Assembly (NCBI RefSeq): GCF_010747415.1
Contig: NZ_JAAGNZ010000001.1
Span: forward strand, 434,001 to 498,000
Direction: 5' to 3'
From: Spirosoma agri
GTDB taxonomy: Bacteria; Bacteroidota; Bacteroidia; Cytophagales; Spirosomataceae
Length of the DNA stretch: 64,000 nucleotides
The notes beneath the pieces are model-generated. The model saw only the letters and a list, made by a program, of their open reading frames with translations, was not told the DNA's origin and ran no database searches. The translations under genes and the position numbers were made by a program. This document shows, piece after piece, positions 18,184 through 27,629 of this stretch (position 1 is the first letter of the stretch; each line of letters opens with the position of its first letter).

Positions 18184-20154
18184 ATGGTTTCGATTGAAAT
18201 TTCTATTAGGGCCCTCGTTAATTTATCTATTTTACTGTCCTGTATAATCGGATTAGGGCTCCCTGTACGTAGTCAGTCTATTCCTGATGTGCCATACGAC
18301 ATTGATTTTGCCGGCGTTTCGGTTCATCTAACCCAACCCGGTCGATTACAGGTGCAACAGGAGGTACAGCAGCTGTACACGAATCGGGCTGGTATTCAGA
18401 CCGATATGAATACGCTTCGGCAACTCACACCGCTCTTAAAGCCTCTATTTACCGAAGTTGACCTACCCGACGATTTTCGATATGCCGCGTTACCGTTTAC
18501 GAATAATGACACAACCGGGTTTTGGGCGTTATCGCAGGCACATGCCCGAGACCTCAAACTTCGTATCGATCAAACGGTCGATGAACGATACCATCCCATC
18601 GTAAGCACGGAAGCTGTTTTAGTCAACATTTCTCAACTGCAAAAAACGCAGGGTAATTACGTACTGGCACTGCTACAGTACCTTAAAGGGGAGATAAATC
18701 CACCGGCTCCCGAGCGCATCGACCCGTCATATATCCTGCTCAAGCCGAATAGCCCACCGTTGATCTGGAAAATCTTGGCCCGTAAGTTAGTCTTTGAACA
18801 CGAAGAACCGACCTATCGCCCGTCCGTAAGCTACATGCTGTTCGAGTATCAGAATGGTGAGGGGAAAGCCCTTCAGACTATTGCTGACCGCCTGCGGGTC
18901 ACCGAAGAACGGGTCAAACCGTTCAACCAATGGCTTAAGACGACGGTTGTGCCGACCGGCAAAGAATACAGCGTATTTGTTCAGGTTACGCCCGATGAGT
19001 TCGCGCTTGTTCGCTCAATAGCAGAGTCAGGTATGGAGACGGCTGTCGTTCGCCGGATGGATGTTGGCTTTCCAATACTGACCAAAGTAGACGAGCAGGC
19101 TGAAGGATTGCGGGCACTGGCTATTTATTACAAGATCAATAATCGTCGGGGTGTGCAGGCGCAGAATTGCGATAACTTCATTACCCTAGCCTTCTATGGG
19201 AATATTACGATCAATGCTTTTCTGAATTTCAACGACTTAAGCATAAATGACATTGCCCGGCCCGGTGAGATTTACTACCTCGAGCGCAAGGCCAAACGCG
19301 CCAAAGTGCCGTTTCATGTTGTTCAGAAGAATCAAACCTTACGTGAAGTCGCAAGCATATACGGTGTGCAGTTGAAGTCGCTGCTTCGATTCAATGACAT
19401 CACGGCTACCCAGCGAGTGCAAACCGGTCGGGTTTTGTGGCTGCAAGCGAAACGACCAGCTAACCGGCCTGCCGAGTACCGGCAGCTACCGGTCGATGAG
19501 CAAAAACAATTTACATCGCCAGAACCCGTCATCGCTGAAAAAAAAGGTCTGGAGCCTAGTCCAAGTTCGTTACCGGAGCAAAAGCCAGCAGTGATTACGT
19601 CCAGCCCGGTAACTGATAACAAAGCTGCGCTTATTAGCCCCAAAACACCGGATGATAGTTCAGCAAGGTCTTTAGATGAGGATTTACTGGCTGTGAGCGA
19701 TAGCATCAGTCATGTTGACACGGCGCAGCACGAGGTGATTGAGGCCATTAAACTGCACGTTGTTACCCCTGGTCAGACGTATTTCGCGATTGCCCGCTTA
19801 TATGGCGTTACAGTCAAGCAGCTTTATACCTGGAATAATTTATCCGAACGCATTCCACTCAAAGTGGGCCAGGAATTGATTATCGATGTTACGGAAAAAC
19901 AACGCATCGCTCGGGAGAAACAACGGGTCGTGTCGGCTAAGCCAGTTGTTAAGAAGCAGCCGGGGCGGGGCAATCTGGTCAATCTATTTGTCGTTTCCCC
20001 CGTAAAAGAGGCTATTTATTACACCGTGAAAGCGGGCCAGACGCTGTATCGTGTCGCTTTGATTAATAAGGTACGGGTGGAAGACCTCATGCGCTGGAAC
20101 AATCTGCCAAACTACGTCATCGAAATCGGTCAGAAACTGCTGATCCGGAAATGA
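18184..20154 (+). CDS. Exported multi-LysM protein
   Basis: Starting at the ATG at 18184 gives 656 residues with a good signal peptide ending near VRSQS; an upstream in-frame ATG at 18148 adds 12 residues. The C-terminal half has three clear LysM modules (FHVVQKNQTLREVASIYGV; HVVTPGQTYFAIARLYGV; YYTVKAGQTLYRVALINKV, the last at the extreme C-terminus) and two degenerate ones before them. Between the first and second clear modules lies a Pro/Ser/Lys/Glu-rich linker of about 100 residues. The N-terminal about 200 residues match no family I know. LysM modules bind peptidoglycan N-acetylglucosamine, so a cell-wall role is likely; no hydrolase domain is visible. Confidence 0.88.
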   Translation: MVSIEISIRALVNLSILLSCIIGLGLPVRSQSIPDVPYDIDFAGVSVHLTQPGRLQVQQEVQQLYTNRAGIQTDMNTLRQLTPLLKPLFTEVDLPDDFRYAALPFTNNDTTGFWALSQAHARDLKLRIDQTVDERYHPIVSTEAVLVNISQLQKTQGNYVLALLQYLKGEINPPAPERIDPSYILLKPNSPPLIWKILARKLVFEHEEPTYRPSVSYMLFEYQNGEGKALQTIADRLRVTEERVKPFNQWLKTTVVPTGKEYSVFVQVTPDEFALVRSIAESGMETAVVRRMDVGFPILTKVDEQAEGLRALAIYYKINNRRGVQAQNCDNFITLAFYGNITINAFLNFNDLSINDIARPGEIYYLERKAKRAKVPFHVVQKNQTLREVASIYGVQLKSLLRFNDITATQRVQTGRVLWLQAKRPANRPAEYRQLPVDEQKQFTSPEPVIAEKKGLEPSPSSLPEQKPAVITSSPVTDNKAALISPKTPDDSSARSLDEDLLAVSDSISHVDTAQHEVIEAIKLHVVTPGQTYFAIARLYGVTVKQLYTWNNLSERIPLKVGQELIIDVTEKQRIAREKQRVVSAKPVVKKQPGRGNLVNLFVVSPVKEAIYYTVKAGQTLYRVALINKVRVEDLMRWNNLPNYVIEIGQKLLIRK

Positions 20155-20155
20155 A

Positions 20156-20192
20156 AGAAGCCGAACGCGACATTGATCACGTTCGGCTTCTT
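20156..20192. terminator. Bidirectional terminator between LysM and thiolase genes
   Basis: AGAAGCCGAACG (20156-20167) pairs perfectly with CGTTCGGCTTCT (20180-20191). The arms start two bases past the LysM stop and end 14 bases before the thiolase stop. U-rich sequence follows on the plus strand (TTCTAT) and on the minus strand (TTTC), so both genes may use it. Confidence 0.8.
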
Positions 20193-20205
20193 CTATAGAT
20201 TGGCT

Positions 20206-21384
20206 TTAATTCAGTCGTTCGAAGATACCGGCAACACCCTGCCCACCGCCGACGCAGGCAGAAACCATCCCATACTTCTGATCGCGACGACGCATCTCGT
20301 TCAGCAGCTGAACCGACAATCGGGCTCCGGTAGAGCCAAGTGCGTGGCCAAGCGCAATCGCTCCGCCATTCGGATTGATTTTACTCTTGTCTAGTCCTAA
20401 CTCCTGAATAACAGCCAGCGACTGAGCCGCGAATGCTTCGTTTAATTCGATCAGGTCTATGTCATCCTGTTTCAAACCCGCTTTTTGCAGCGCAATCGGA
20501 ATTGCAGCAACCGGGCCAATACCCATTATCCGGGGTTCGACGCCAGCGGTAGCATACGATACCATACGCGCAATAGGCTGCAAATTCAACTCATTGACCA
20601 GCCGCTCCGACATAACGATCACGAAAGCCGCACCATCCGATGTCTGCGACGAATTACCCGCCGTTACCGATCCGCCCGCTGTAAATACTGGCTTCAATTT
20701 AGCCAGACCTTCGGCACTCGTATCTTTTCGTGGTCCTTCGTCCTGAGCAACAGTCCATTCGCGATTTTTCTTTTTGCCGCTCTCCGCATCAAAATAAGTT
20801 TCGCTCACGTTGATGGGGACAATCTCGTCCGTGAACTTCCCGTCTTTCTGAGCGGCTAATGCTTTCTGATGCGATTCATACGCAAACTCATCCTGAGCAT
20901 CACGACTTATCTTGAACTGCTGGGCAACCTGCTCAGCCGTCAGGCCCATACCGATGTAATAATCAGGATGTGTTTTAGCGATTTCGTAGTTCAGTGCCGT
21001 TTTCCATCCCATCACCGGTACGAGCGACATGGATTCGGTACCACCGGCAATGATGCAATCGGCTAGTCCAGCATGGATCTTCGCCGATGCAATGGCGATT
21101 GCTTCCAGTCCCGAGCCACAATACCGGTTGATCGTCATACCCGGCACACTGTTGGGCAGCGATAACAAGGCGATATAGCGGGCAATCTGCATGCCTTGCT
21201 CTGCTTCGGGAACCGCGTTTCCAACGATGAGATCTTCAACACGGGCCGGGTCAAAATTGGGAACCTGGCTTATCAAATGCTTGATAACTTCAGCCGCCAT
21301 ATCATCGGGGCGAGTGAAACGGAGACCTCCGCGCGGGGCTTTACCCACGGCAGTACGGTATCCGGCTACAATGTATGCGTCCAT
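20206..21384 (-). CDS. Acetyl-CoA acyltransferase (thiolase)
   Basis: A 392-residue type-I or type-II thiolase that cleaves 3-ketoacyl-CoA (or condenses acetyl-CoA) in the cytoplasm. The nucleophilic Cys is in NRYCGSGLEAIAIA, the His is in GGAIALGHALGSTGARL, and the second Cys is in MVSACVGGGQGVAGIFE at the C-terminus. The sequence begins AYIVAGYRTAVGKAPRGGL as in FadA-like enzymes. It carries upstream the same 15-base core as the acyl-CoA dehydrogenase operator, so the two probably act together in beta-oxidation. No hydroxyacyl-CoA dehydrogenase is in the window. Confidence 0.96.
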   Translation of the reverse strand: MDAYIVAGYRTAVGKAPRGGLRFTRPDDMAAEVIKHLISQVPNFDPARVEDLIVGNAVPEAEQGMQIARYIALLSLPNSVPGMTINRYCGSGLEAIAIASAKIHAGLADCIIAGGTESMSLVPVMGWKTALNYEIAKTHPDYYIGMGLTAEQVAQQFKISRDAQDEFAYESHQKALAAQKDGKFTDEIVPINVSETYFDAESGKKKNREWTVAQDEGPRKDTSAEGLAKLKPVFTAGGSVTAGNSSQTSDGAAFVIVMSERLVNELNLQPIARMVSYATAGVEPRIMGIGPVAAIPIALQKAGLKQDDIDLIELNEAFAAQSLAVIQELGLDKSKINPNGGAIALGHALGSTGARLSVQLLNEMRRRDQKYGMVSACVGGGQGVAGIFERLN

Positions 21385-21473
21385 AAAACAGACTGTTGAT
21401 TACTGGTTAAGCAGGAAACTTACTGCAATAACCTAATTTTCGCGGGAAAAATCACAGTCCGAACGAAAATTAT

Positions 21474-21488
21474 TATGCAAGCATACTA
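21474..21488. promoter_or_regulatory. Operator-like palindrome upstream of thiolase
   Basis: TATGCAAGCATACTA at 21474-21488 is identical to the core of the 38-bp palindrome at 17776-17813. The symmetric part extends, with one mismatch, to eight bases each side of the central AA. It lies 90 bases upstream of the thiolase ATG. A weaker variant (TACGC-GT-GCG) follows at 21495. Confidence 0.65.
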
Positions 21489-21593
21489 TATCTGTACGCG
21501 TGCGTTTTTCATCATGCAGATGAGCCTCCACAATATGGCTGTAAGACAATAAGCCGTTCAGATAGTAGGAGAAGCGAGCGATATGGTACGTTG

Positions 21594-22463
21594 CTAGCGA
21601 GTTAGCTGCCGTTTGAAGAAAGCAAGCGATTCGAGATACACATCAATATCGTTCGGGTAGTCATGCTTCCCACCCAACACTTTCAGGAGCGTGACTTCGG
21701 GCTTCCCTTTTTGCTTATACGTGTATCGTTCGATCGTTTTTCCATCCGAGGGGTCCGTGTCGGGCAATAGCACTTTTGTCGGTTTATTCGTGTAACCCGC
21801 CAGCGTAGACCAGTACTGGAACGTCCGATCGGTGGAGCGCACCAGCCCCAAGCTGATGTTATTGGTCAGGACTTCACCACCCATGTATGGATTAACCTTG
21901 TCGTCGGTACCGTTGACAATCATAACGGGGATAGGAACCCGTTTTTCGGGACAGTCTAGATTGTTGGTGTCGGGAAGATTGGCGACGAGCGCCGATATGG
22001 CCCGAAATTTTTCGGGCATGGTCAAAGCAAGTTTGTAAGCCATATGGCCACCTCCCGACGTTCCCACGGCAAAAATTTGCTTCTGATTGATCGTATATTT
22101 ATCAGCTAAATAGGTGATCATCTCCCCGAAAAACGTATTTTCATCTATGTTCTCTTTGTTGGCTGCTGAGTTGGCCGTTTTCCGGCATTCATTCCAGTAC
22201 CGTTTGTAGCCATCCGGATAGACGAGCAGCAGATTTTCGTCATCTACTTTTTCCTCCAGTTTTCGCGCTCCCTCCCGAATGCCAAGTCCATTGCCGCCTG
22301 ATCCATGCAAGATAAAGATCAGCGTTGCATTGGACTTAGGCGGTTTAATGAAATGAAATGTTCGATAGTGACCATCGACCCGAATAGAATCCGTAAGCAA
22401 CGGCTCTTGCGCTGATGCGCTGCTTAATCCGAGAAAAGTGAAAAATAAGACGTAGCGAACCAT
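21594..22463 (-). CDS. Exported esterase of the PHB depolymerase / feruloyl esterase-like family
   Basis: The ATG at 22463 gives a 289-residue alpha/beta hydrolase with a short signal peptide (MVRYVLFFTFLGLSSASAQ). A frame open 41 codons further up has no signal features and overlaps the terminator of the nuo operon, so I reject that start. The oxyanion segment is LIFILHGSGGNG, the nucleophile Ser is in GTSGGGHMAYKLAL, the acid is probably Asp in VNGTDDKVNPY and the His is in LGGKHDYPND. Members hydrolyse polyhydroxybutyrate or plant esters; this one's substrate is not known. Confidence 0.87.
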   Translation of the reverse strand: MVRYVLFFTFLGLSSASAQEPLLTDSIRVDGHYRTFHFIKPPKSNATLIFILHGSGGNGLGIREGARKLEEKVDDENLLLVYPDGYKRYWNECRKTANSAANKENIDENTFFGEMITYLADKYTINQKQIFAVGTSGGGHMAYKLALTMPEKFRAISALVANLPDTNNLDCPEKRVPIPVMIVNGTDDKVNPYMGGEVLTNNISLGLVRSTDRTFQYWSTLAGYTNKPTKVLLPDTDPSDGKTIERYTYKQKGKPEVTLLKVLGGKHDYPNDIDVYLESLAFFKRQLTR

Positions 22464-22591
22464 ATGATCGTTGTACAAATAGAATTGATCTAACACTCCA
22501 TGCCGTTGTGCAGAGGCATGTGAAGGGAATAGATAAAGAAGGGAATGATCCAGTTGTTTTACTGGACAGGCAGGCCCCACGTCCATAAAAA

Positions 22592-22612
22592 AAGCCGCTC
22601 AATGAGCGGCTT
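22592..22612 (-). terminator. Rho-independent terminator of the nuo operon
   Basis: Nine perfect GC-rich pairs (AAGCCGCTC with GAGCGGCTT) around a three-base loop, followed on the minus strand by seven T. It lies 38 bases past the nuoJ stop and so marks the operon end. Confidence 0.92.
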
Positions 22613-22650
22613 ACTATCAGTATGATCAAAATAACCCCTCAAATCAACGG

Positions 22651-23205
22651 TTAAAAATGACGGTCACCTGCTTCACGCTTACCGAGCATAACGGCACCGA
22701 CCATAGCAACCAGAAAGAGCACGGATGCCAGTTCGAAGGGCAGAATATAATCGCTGTACAGCAGGTTGCCCAGGTTTTCAACCAAACCTGTTTTCGCGTT
22801 AAATGACGCCGAGTTTACGACTGGCACTTGAGCGCTTTTAGCCCGAAAAATGGTGATGAGCATCACCATCAATAAGCCGCCAACAACCACTGACGCTATT
22901 TTGGTTAGGTTCGTTTTCGATTCTTCATCATCTTTCCGCAGATTCAGAAACATGATGGTGAACAGAAACAAGACCATGATTGCACCCGCGTAGACGATAA
23001 TATTGACCGCTGCCAGAAATTGAGCATTCAATAGAATGTAATGACCTGATAGGCAAAAGAAGGTCGCAATTAGGGCCAGAACGCTGTAAATAGGATTACG
23101 AGCCGTTACAACGCCAATGGCACAAAATAAGGTGATACCCGTAAGAATTAGGAACAGGTATCCGGTGGGCGTCAGAGACTTAAAAAAAGTTATAAATTCG
23201 GTCAT
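22651..23205 (-). CDS. nuoJ: NADH-quinone oxidoreductase subunit J
   Basis: A 184-residue membrane subunit of complex I with five hydrophobic segments (for example GYLFLILTGITLFCAIGVV, ILLNAQFLAAVNIIVYAGAIMVLFLFTIMFL). The NIIVYAGAIMVLFLF stretch in the third helix is the family's most conserved part. A terminator follows, so nuoK, nuoL, nuoM and nuoN, which usually come next, are absent here. It begins 39 bases after nuoI ends. Confidence 0.95.
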   Translation of the reverse strand: MTEFITFFKSLTPTGYLFLILTGITLFCAIGVVTARNPIYSVLALIATFFCLSGHYILLNAQFLAAVNIIVYAGAIMVLFLFTIMFLNLRKDDEESKTNLTKIASVVVGGLLMVMLITIFRAKSAQVPVVNSASFNAKTGLVENLGNLLYSDYILPFELASVLFLVAMVGAVMLGKREAGDRHF

Positions 23206-23244
23206 GGTTCAGGTAAATGGAGAACGATGGGTGAGAAAGAACGA

Positions 23245-23811
23245 CTAGGTAGCAGCTCGTGTCAGGCTAGGCTCCGTTGGTGTCGCTTTTACTTCTGAAT
23301 TGGCGACACGAATATAGCGGTCGTCCATTTTCTCAACGAGCCGTTCCTTTCCGTAAATCACTTCGTCACGCTCCAGAAAAACGGGCACCATTTGATCGTG
23401 GCGCAGGTAAACAGCTTGTTTAGGACACGCTTCTTCACACAGACCACAGAAAATGCACCGCAGCATGTTGATCTCATAAACAGCCGCATATTTTTCTTCC
23501 CGGTACAGATTTTCTTCACCTTTCTTCCGTTCGGCGGCAACCATCGAGATCGCTTCGGCCGGGCAGGCGACAGCACACAGGCCACAAGCCGTGCACCGTT
23601 CGCGACCCTGTTCGTCGCGTTTCAGGATGTGATGGCCCCGGTATATCGGTCCGAGATATTTTTTTACTTCAGGATACTGAATCGTCGGCTTCTTGCGGAA
23701 AAAGTGACGGATGGTGATGGCTAGACCACTAACAACGGCTGGTAAGTACATCTTCTCCGCCAGCGTCATTTCCTTATTGCTGACTTGCTTGGAGCGATTT
23801 GTTAATTGCAT
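23245..23811 (-). CDS. nuoI: NADH-quinone oxidoreductase subunit I (two 4Fe-4S clusters)
   Basis: A 188-residue peripheral subunit carrying clusters N6a and N6b. Two ferredoxin motifs, CTACGLCAVACP and CIFCGLCEEACP, are about 40 residues apart, as usual. The N-terminus has a hydrophobic amphipathic helix that holds it against the membrane arm (YLPAVVSGLAITIRHFF). The C-terminal tail after the second motif is longer than in Escherichia coli and rich in Thr and Ala. Confidence 0.97.
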   Translation of the reverse strand: MQLTNRSKQVSNKEMTLAEKMYLPAVVSGLAITIRHFFRKKPTIQYPEVKKYLGPIYRGHHILKRDEQGRERCTACGLCAVACPAEAISMVAAERKKGEENLYREEKYAAVYEINMLRCIFCGLCEEACPKQAVYLRHDQMVPVFLERDEVIYGKERLVEKMDDRYIRVANSEVKATPTEPSLTRAAT

Positions 23812-23878
23812 GTTTTGTCCGTTTTCGACGCCTGATCTTCAGCTATTGATCGAGCTGGAAACCAAGCGTCATAAACTG

Positions 23879-25045
23879 TTAAGACTGTTGTGGAATGACA
23901 GCTTGCTTAGGTGTCCGGGCGGTCGATGTTACGGCTAGCACGGTCATTACGATAACAATGAGCCAGGACGCATATTTGAAATCATAAAGCAATCCAGCGC
24001 CCGTTAAGACAACGTTCAGAATCGACAGTGGAATGAATGTCTTCCAGCCTAAGTTCATCAATTGATCGTAGCGGAAACGAGGTAATGTCCAGCGAACCCA
24101 CATGAAGAAGAAGATGAAGAATAAGATCTTGCCGAAGAAAACAACGAATTGGATTGCCGTTGCCACGTTATGCCCGGCTACTGCTCCTAGCGACCCTTCC
24201 AAAGCTCCTCCCACTTCGTTCATGAACGGGTAGTGAAAACCGCCGAAATACAAAGAAGAAATAAAGGCTGATGAAACGAACATATTGATGTACTCGGCAA
24301 ACAGGTAGAAGCCAAGTTTCATCGAGCTATATTCGGTATGATAGCCCCCCACAAGCTCCGTTTCGCACTCCGGAAGATCGAAAGGTGTACGGTTACATTC
24401 GGCAAAAGAGCAGGTTAGAAAGATAATAAAGCCCAATGGTTGCGTGAACACATTCCATTCGAAGAAGGTAGCCTGCTCATTAACGATTGCCCGAACGGAT
24501 AATGAACCAGTCATCATCAGAATCGTGATCATGGATAAGCCCAGCGCAATTTCGTAGCTGATGTTTTGTGAAGCGGCCCGAATCGCGCCCAGCAACGAAA
24601 ATTTGTTGTTAGAAGCCCAGCCACCCACCATGACGCCATACACACCCAGCGAAACAACGCCGAAAATGTATAATACGCCAATGTTGATCTCGATTGCCTG
24701 TACGGGAATGTCGTAGTTGACTTTATCCCAAGCAAACCGGATGCTATCGGCGAATGGAATCACCGCGCTCGACATCAATGCAGTAAGCATCGCCAGGCAA
24801 GGCCCTAAAATAAACAGCCATTTGCTGGCCTGCGACGGAATAAAATCTTCTTTGAAGAACATTTTACCCGCATCGGCAATGGGTTGCAACAGCCCCCACG
24901 GTCCCGCACGGTTAGGCCCGATGCGGTCTTGCAGGAAGGCGGCCACCTTGCGCTCGGCGTAGGTTGAATAGGTCGCGATGAGAAGCGTTATCCCGAAAAT
25001 AACCAGAATAATAATTCCCTTAACGATTAATATGGGTAGGTCCAT
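23879..25045 (-). CDS. nuoH: NADH-quinone oxidoreductase subunit H
   Basis: A 388-residue membrane subunit with about nine hydrophobic segments that forms the quinone-access channel with NuoB and NuoD. Family signatures are TYAERKVAAFLQDRIGPNRAGPWGLLQPIADAGKMFFKED, here in the first 70 residues, and the FAECNRTPFDLPECETELVGGYHTEYSSMKL loop near the middle. The conserved Glu and Arg residues of these loops are all present. It lies in the middle of the operon with 88- and 67-base gaps to its neighbours. Confidence 0.97.
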   Translation of the reverse strand: MDLPILIVKGIIILVIFGITLLIATYSTYAERKVAAFLQDRIGPNRAGPWGLLQPIADAGKMFFKEDFIPSQASKWLFILGPCLAMLTALMSSAVIPFADSIRFAWDKVNYDIPVQAIEINIGVLYIFGVVSLGVYGVMVGGWASNNKFSLLGAIRAASQNISYEIALGLSMITILMMTGSLSVRAIVNEQATFFEWNVFTQPLGFIIFLTCSFAECNRTPFDLPECETELVGGYHTEYSSMKLGFYLFAEYINMFVSSAFISSLYFGGFHYPFMNEVGGALEGSLGAVAGHNVATAIQFVVFFGKILFFIFFFMWVRWTLPRFRYDQLMNLGWKTFIPLSILNVVLTGAGLLYDFKYASWLIVIVMTVLAVTSTARTPKQAVIPQQS

Positions 25046-25133
25046 TTTTTGTTTTTCTGTTTACAATTCTTCGGTCTACGACTCAACTCCAAACGGGAGA
25101 ATGTAAACCACCTGTGAGCAGCTATAAACTAAA

Positions 25134-26216
25134 TCAAGGTTCGGGCTCCATTGCCGATGGTAATTTGGCGAAGCGCTCCGGTGGTAACTGCTGAATCGTC
25201 AATTGCGAGGTGTCCCGTTCATCGTGAATGGGCTTGTACTCAGCGGCTGCCAATCGTTGACCAAAGCTTGGTTTGATCGTGTCGGCCCGGTATTTGTTGG
25301 CCGAGATGACGGAGCTACGCGAGACTTTTGTTGGTCCTTCAATGGTCCAGTCGCTGGTTTTCTTTTTCTCGAAGCGGCAGGTATTACAAATGAACTCAGT
25401 TACTTCATTCCACTCGTTTTTGCGAGCCGTTACGCGAATTACTTCCTCTCCCCGGTACCAGATCGTCACGTTGCCTGAGCAGGTCGGACAATCGCGGTGT
25501 GCATCAACCGGTTTCGTGAACCAGACCCGATTTTTAAACCGGTACGTTTTATCCGTCAGCGCACCAACGGGGCAGACATCGATTACGTTACCCGAAAAAT
25601 CATTGTCGATTGCCTTCTCGATGTAAGTGCCAATCTCAGACGCATCACCCCGGCCTAATACGCCATGAACGCGTTTTTCGGTAATCTGATCAGCCGTGTA
25701 CACGCAACGGTAGCACAGAATGCAGCGCGTCATGTGTAGCTGTATGTATGGACCTATATCGTGCTTTTCGAACGTCCGGCGATCCTCTTCGTAGCGCGTT
25801 GTAACCTTGCCATGATCGAAAGCGAAATTCTGAAGATCGCATTCGCCAGCCTGATCGCAGACAGGGCAATCAAGCGGGTGGTTCAACAGCAAAAACTCAA
25901 CAATACCATTGCGAGCATCGAGTACCTGTGGATTCGTCGTATTTTCTACGATCATTCCATCCTGTACGGCGGTTAGACAAGACGCTACCAGTTTAGGCAT
26001 AGGCCGTGGATCTTTAGCCGAACCCGCAGCTACCCGAACCAGACAGGCCCGGCATTTGCCGCCACTACCTTTCAACGGCTGGTAGTAACACATAGCCGGA
26101 GGAGCCACCTCCGGACCGATTTTGCGAGCGGCCTGCAGAATGGTTGTGCCCGGCTCTACCTCTACCTCAATGCCATCGATAGTGACCTTTAACAGTTGCG
26201 GCTTTACATCTTCCAT
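25134..26216 (-). CDS. nuoG: NADH-quinone oxidoreductase subunit G, short form
   Basis: A 360-residue iron-sulphur subunit. It has the N-terminal 2Fe-2S domain (Cys in PPAMCYYQPLKGSGGKCRACLVRV and the later SCLTAVQDG), the 3-Cys/1-His cluster segment (LDCPVCDQAGECDLQ), the ferredoxin-like motifs RCILCYRC and VIDVCPVGAL, and a further four-Cys site (DCPTC and ICNTC). It stops before the large molybdopterin-oxidoreductase-like domain that makes NuoG of E. coli about 900 residues. Short forms of this kind are usual in Bacteroidota, so I do not see it as broken. The last 60 residues are charged and unlike other families. Confidence 0.93.
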   Translation of the reverse strand: MEDVKPQLLKVTIDGIEVEVEPGTTILQAARKIGPEVAPPAMCYYQPLKGSGGKCRACLVRVAAGSAKDPRPMPKLVASCLTAVQDGMIVENTTNPQVLDARNGIVEFLLLNHPLDCPVCDQAGECDLQNFAFDHGKVTTRYEEDRRTFEKHDIGPYIQLHMTRCILCYRCVYTADQITEKRVHGVLGRGDASEIGTYIEKAIDNDFSGNVIDVCPVGALTDKTYRFKNRVWFTKPVDAHRDCPTCSGNVTIWYRGEEVIRVTARKNEWNEVTEFICNTCRFEKKKTSDWTIEGPTKVSRSSVISANKYRADTIKPSFGQRLAAAEYKPIHDERDTSQLTIQQLPPERFAKLPSAMEPEP

Positions 26217-26285
26217 ATAGTCGTAGTGCGGCCCTGGAGCCGCTCTGTAAATGTTGATTATGGCGGCTAAAAAGCCACACGTTGG

Positions 26286-27626
26286 TTACACCAATGCCAT
26301 TTCGCCCCGATAAACAGCGCCGGGTTGGGTTGCTTCCGCAGGATTGTCGATGTGCCACTGGAACTCATCGCGGAAATGCCGAATAGCACTGGCTACGGGC
26401 CAGGCGGCAGCATCGCCGAGTGGACAGATCGTATTTCCTTCTATTTTCTTGGCTACGTCTACCAGCAAGTCGATGTCCTGCTGATGGCCATGACCATATT
26501 CAATGCGATGTAAAACTTTTTCCATCCAGCCCGTTCCTTCGCGGCAGGGACTGCACTGTCCGCACGATTCATGATGATAGAAACGCGAGAAGTTCCAGGT
26601 GTTCCGAACGATACAGGACGTTTCGTCGAATACAATAAAACCGCCGGAGCCAAGCATTGTACCCGTAGCGAAACCACCTTCCGATAGCGATTCGTAACTC
26701 ATCAGCCGCTTGTCGCCGTTTGCCAGCGTCAGGGCTAGATTCGCTGGTAGAATGGGCACAGACGAACCACCGGCTACCAAGGCTTTGAACTTATGCCCGG
26801 TCCGGATGCCACCACACCACTCATCGGCGTAGATGAAATCTTCAACCGGAACACCCAATTCAATTTCATACACACCCGGCTTGTTGATGTGCCCGGACGC
26901 TGAAATCAATTTTGTGCCCGTGCTTCGTCCAATGCCAATCGCGGCATATGCATCGCCACCATTATTAACAATCCACGAGGCCGTAGCGATGGACTCAACA
27001 TTATTAACTACCGTGGGGCACTGATACAGCCCTTTTACAGCCGGGAAGGGGGGTTTATTGCGGGGGTTTCCCCGTTTGCCTTCCAGCGATTCGAGTAAGG
27101 CCGTTTCTTCCCCACAGATATAGGCACCACCACCGGGCTGCACGACCAGTTCGAGGTCATAGCCGGTACCCAGAATGTTTTTACCCAGAAAACCTTTCGC
27201 CTTTGCTTCGGCAATGGCTTTTTCGAGAATACGGATGACGTACATCAGTTCACCCCGAACGTAGATGAACGATTTGTTCGCGCCCAGCGCAAATGATGAC
27301 ACAATCATTCCCTCAATAAGCAGATGAGGGATATTCTTCATCAGGTAATGGTCTTTGAATGTTCCGGGTTCCGATTCATCGGCATTGCAGACGAGGTAAC
27401 GGGGAACGCCCTCCGGCTTAGCCAGAAAGCTCCACTTCATACCCATCGGAAAGCCAGCACCACCCCGGCCCCGAACGCCTGCCTTTTTCACTTCCTCAAC
27501 AATGGCTTCAGGCGTCATCGTTTTCAGTGCTTTCTCAACGGCGGTATAGCCGCCCTGTTTCCGGTAGACGTCGAAAGTTTCGATGCCGGGAACGTTAATA
27601 TGTTCGGTTAGTATTTTGGTAGCCAT
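26286..27626 (-). CDS. nuoF: NADH-quinone oxidoreductase subunit F
   Basis: A 446-residue subunit that binds NADH and FMN and carries cluster N3. The Gly-rich NADH/FMN site is visible as GVRGRGGAGFPMGMKW and GGGAYICGEETALLESLEGKRGNPRNKPPFP. The cluster N3 Cys residues are in ESCGQCSPCREGTGW and in NTICPLGDAA. It starts three bases after nuoE stops, so the two are probably coupled in translation. Confidence 0.98.
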   Translation of the reverse strand: MATKILTEHINVPGIETFDVYRKQGGYTAVEKALKTMTPEAIVEEVKKAGVRGRGGAGFPMGMKWSFLAKPEGVPRYLVCNADESEPGTFKDHYLMKNIPHLLIEGMIVSSFALGANKSFIYVRGELMYVIRILEKAIAEAKAKGFLGKNILGTGYDLELVVQPGGGAYICGEETALLESLEGKRGNPRNKPPFPAVKGLYQCPTVVNNVESIATASWIVNNGGDAYAAIGIGRSTGTKLISASGHINKPGVYEIELGVPVEDFIYADEWCGGIRTGHKFKALVAGGSSVPILPANLALTLANGDKRLMSYESLSEGGFATGTMLGSGGFIVFDETSCIVRNTWNFSRFYHHESCGQCSPCREGTGWMEKVLHRIEYGHGHQQDIDLLVDVAKKIEGNTICPLGDAAAWPVASAIRHFRDEFQWHIDNPAEATQPGAVYRGEMALV

Positions 27627-27629
27627 GTG

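Noticed and set aside
25134-26216. nuoG as a truncated pseudogene
   Set aside because: The 360-residue length without molybdopterin domain is usual for this phylum, and all cluster ligands are intact.
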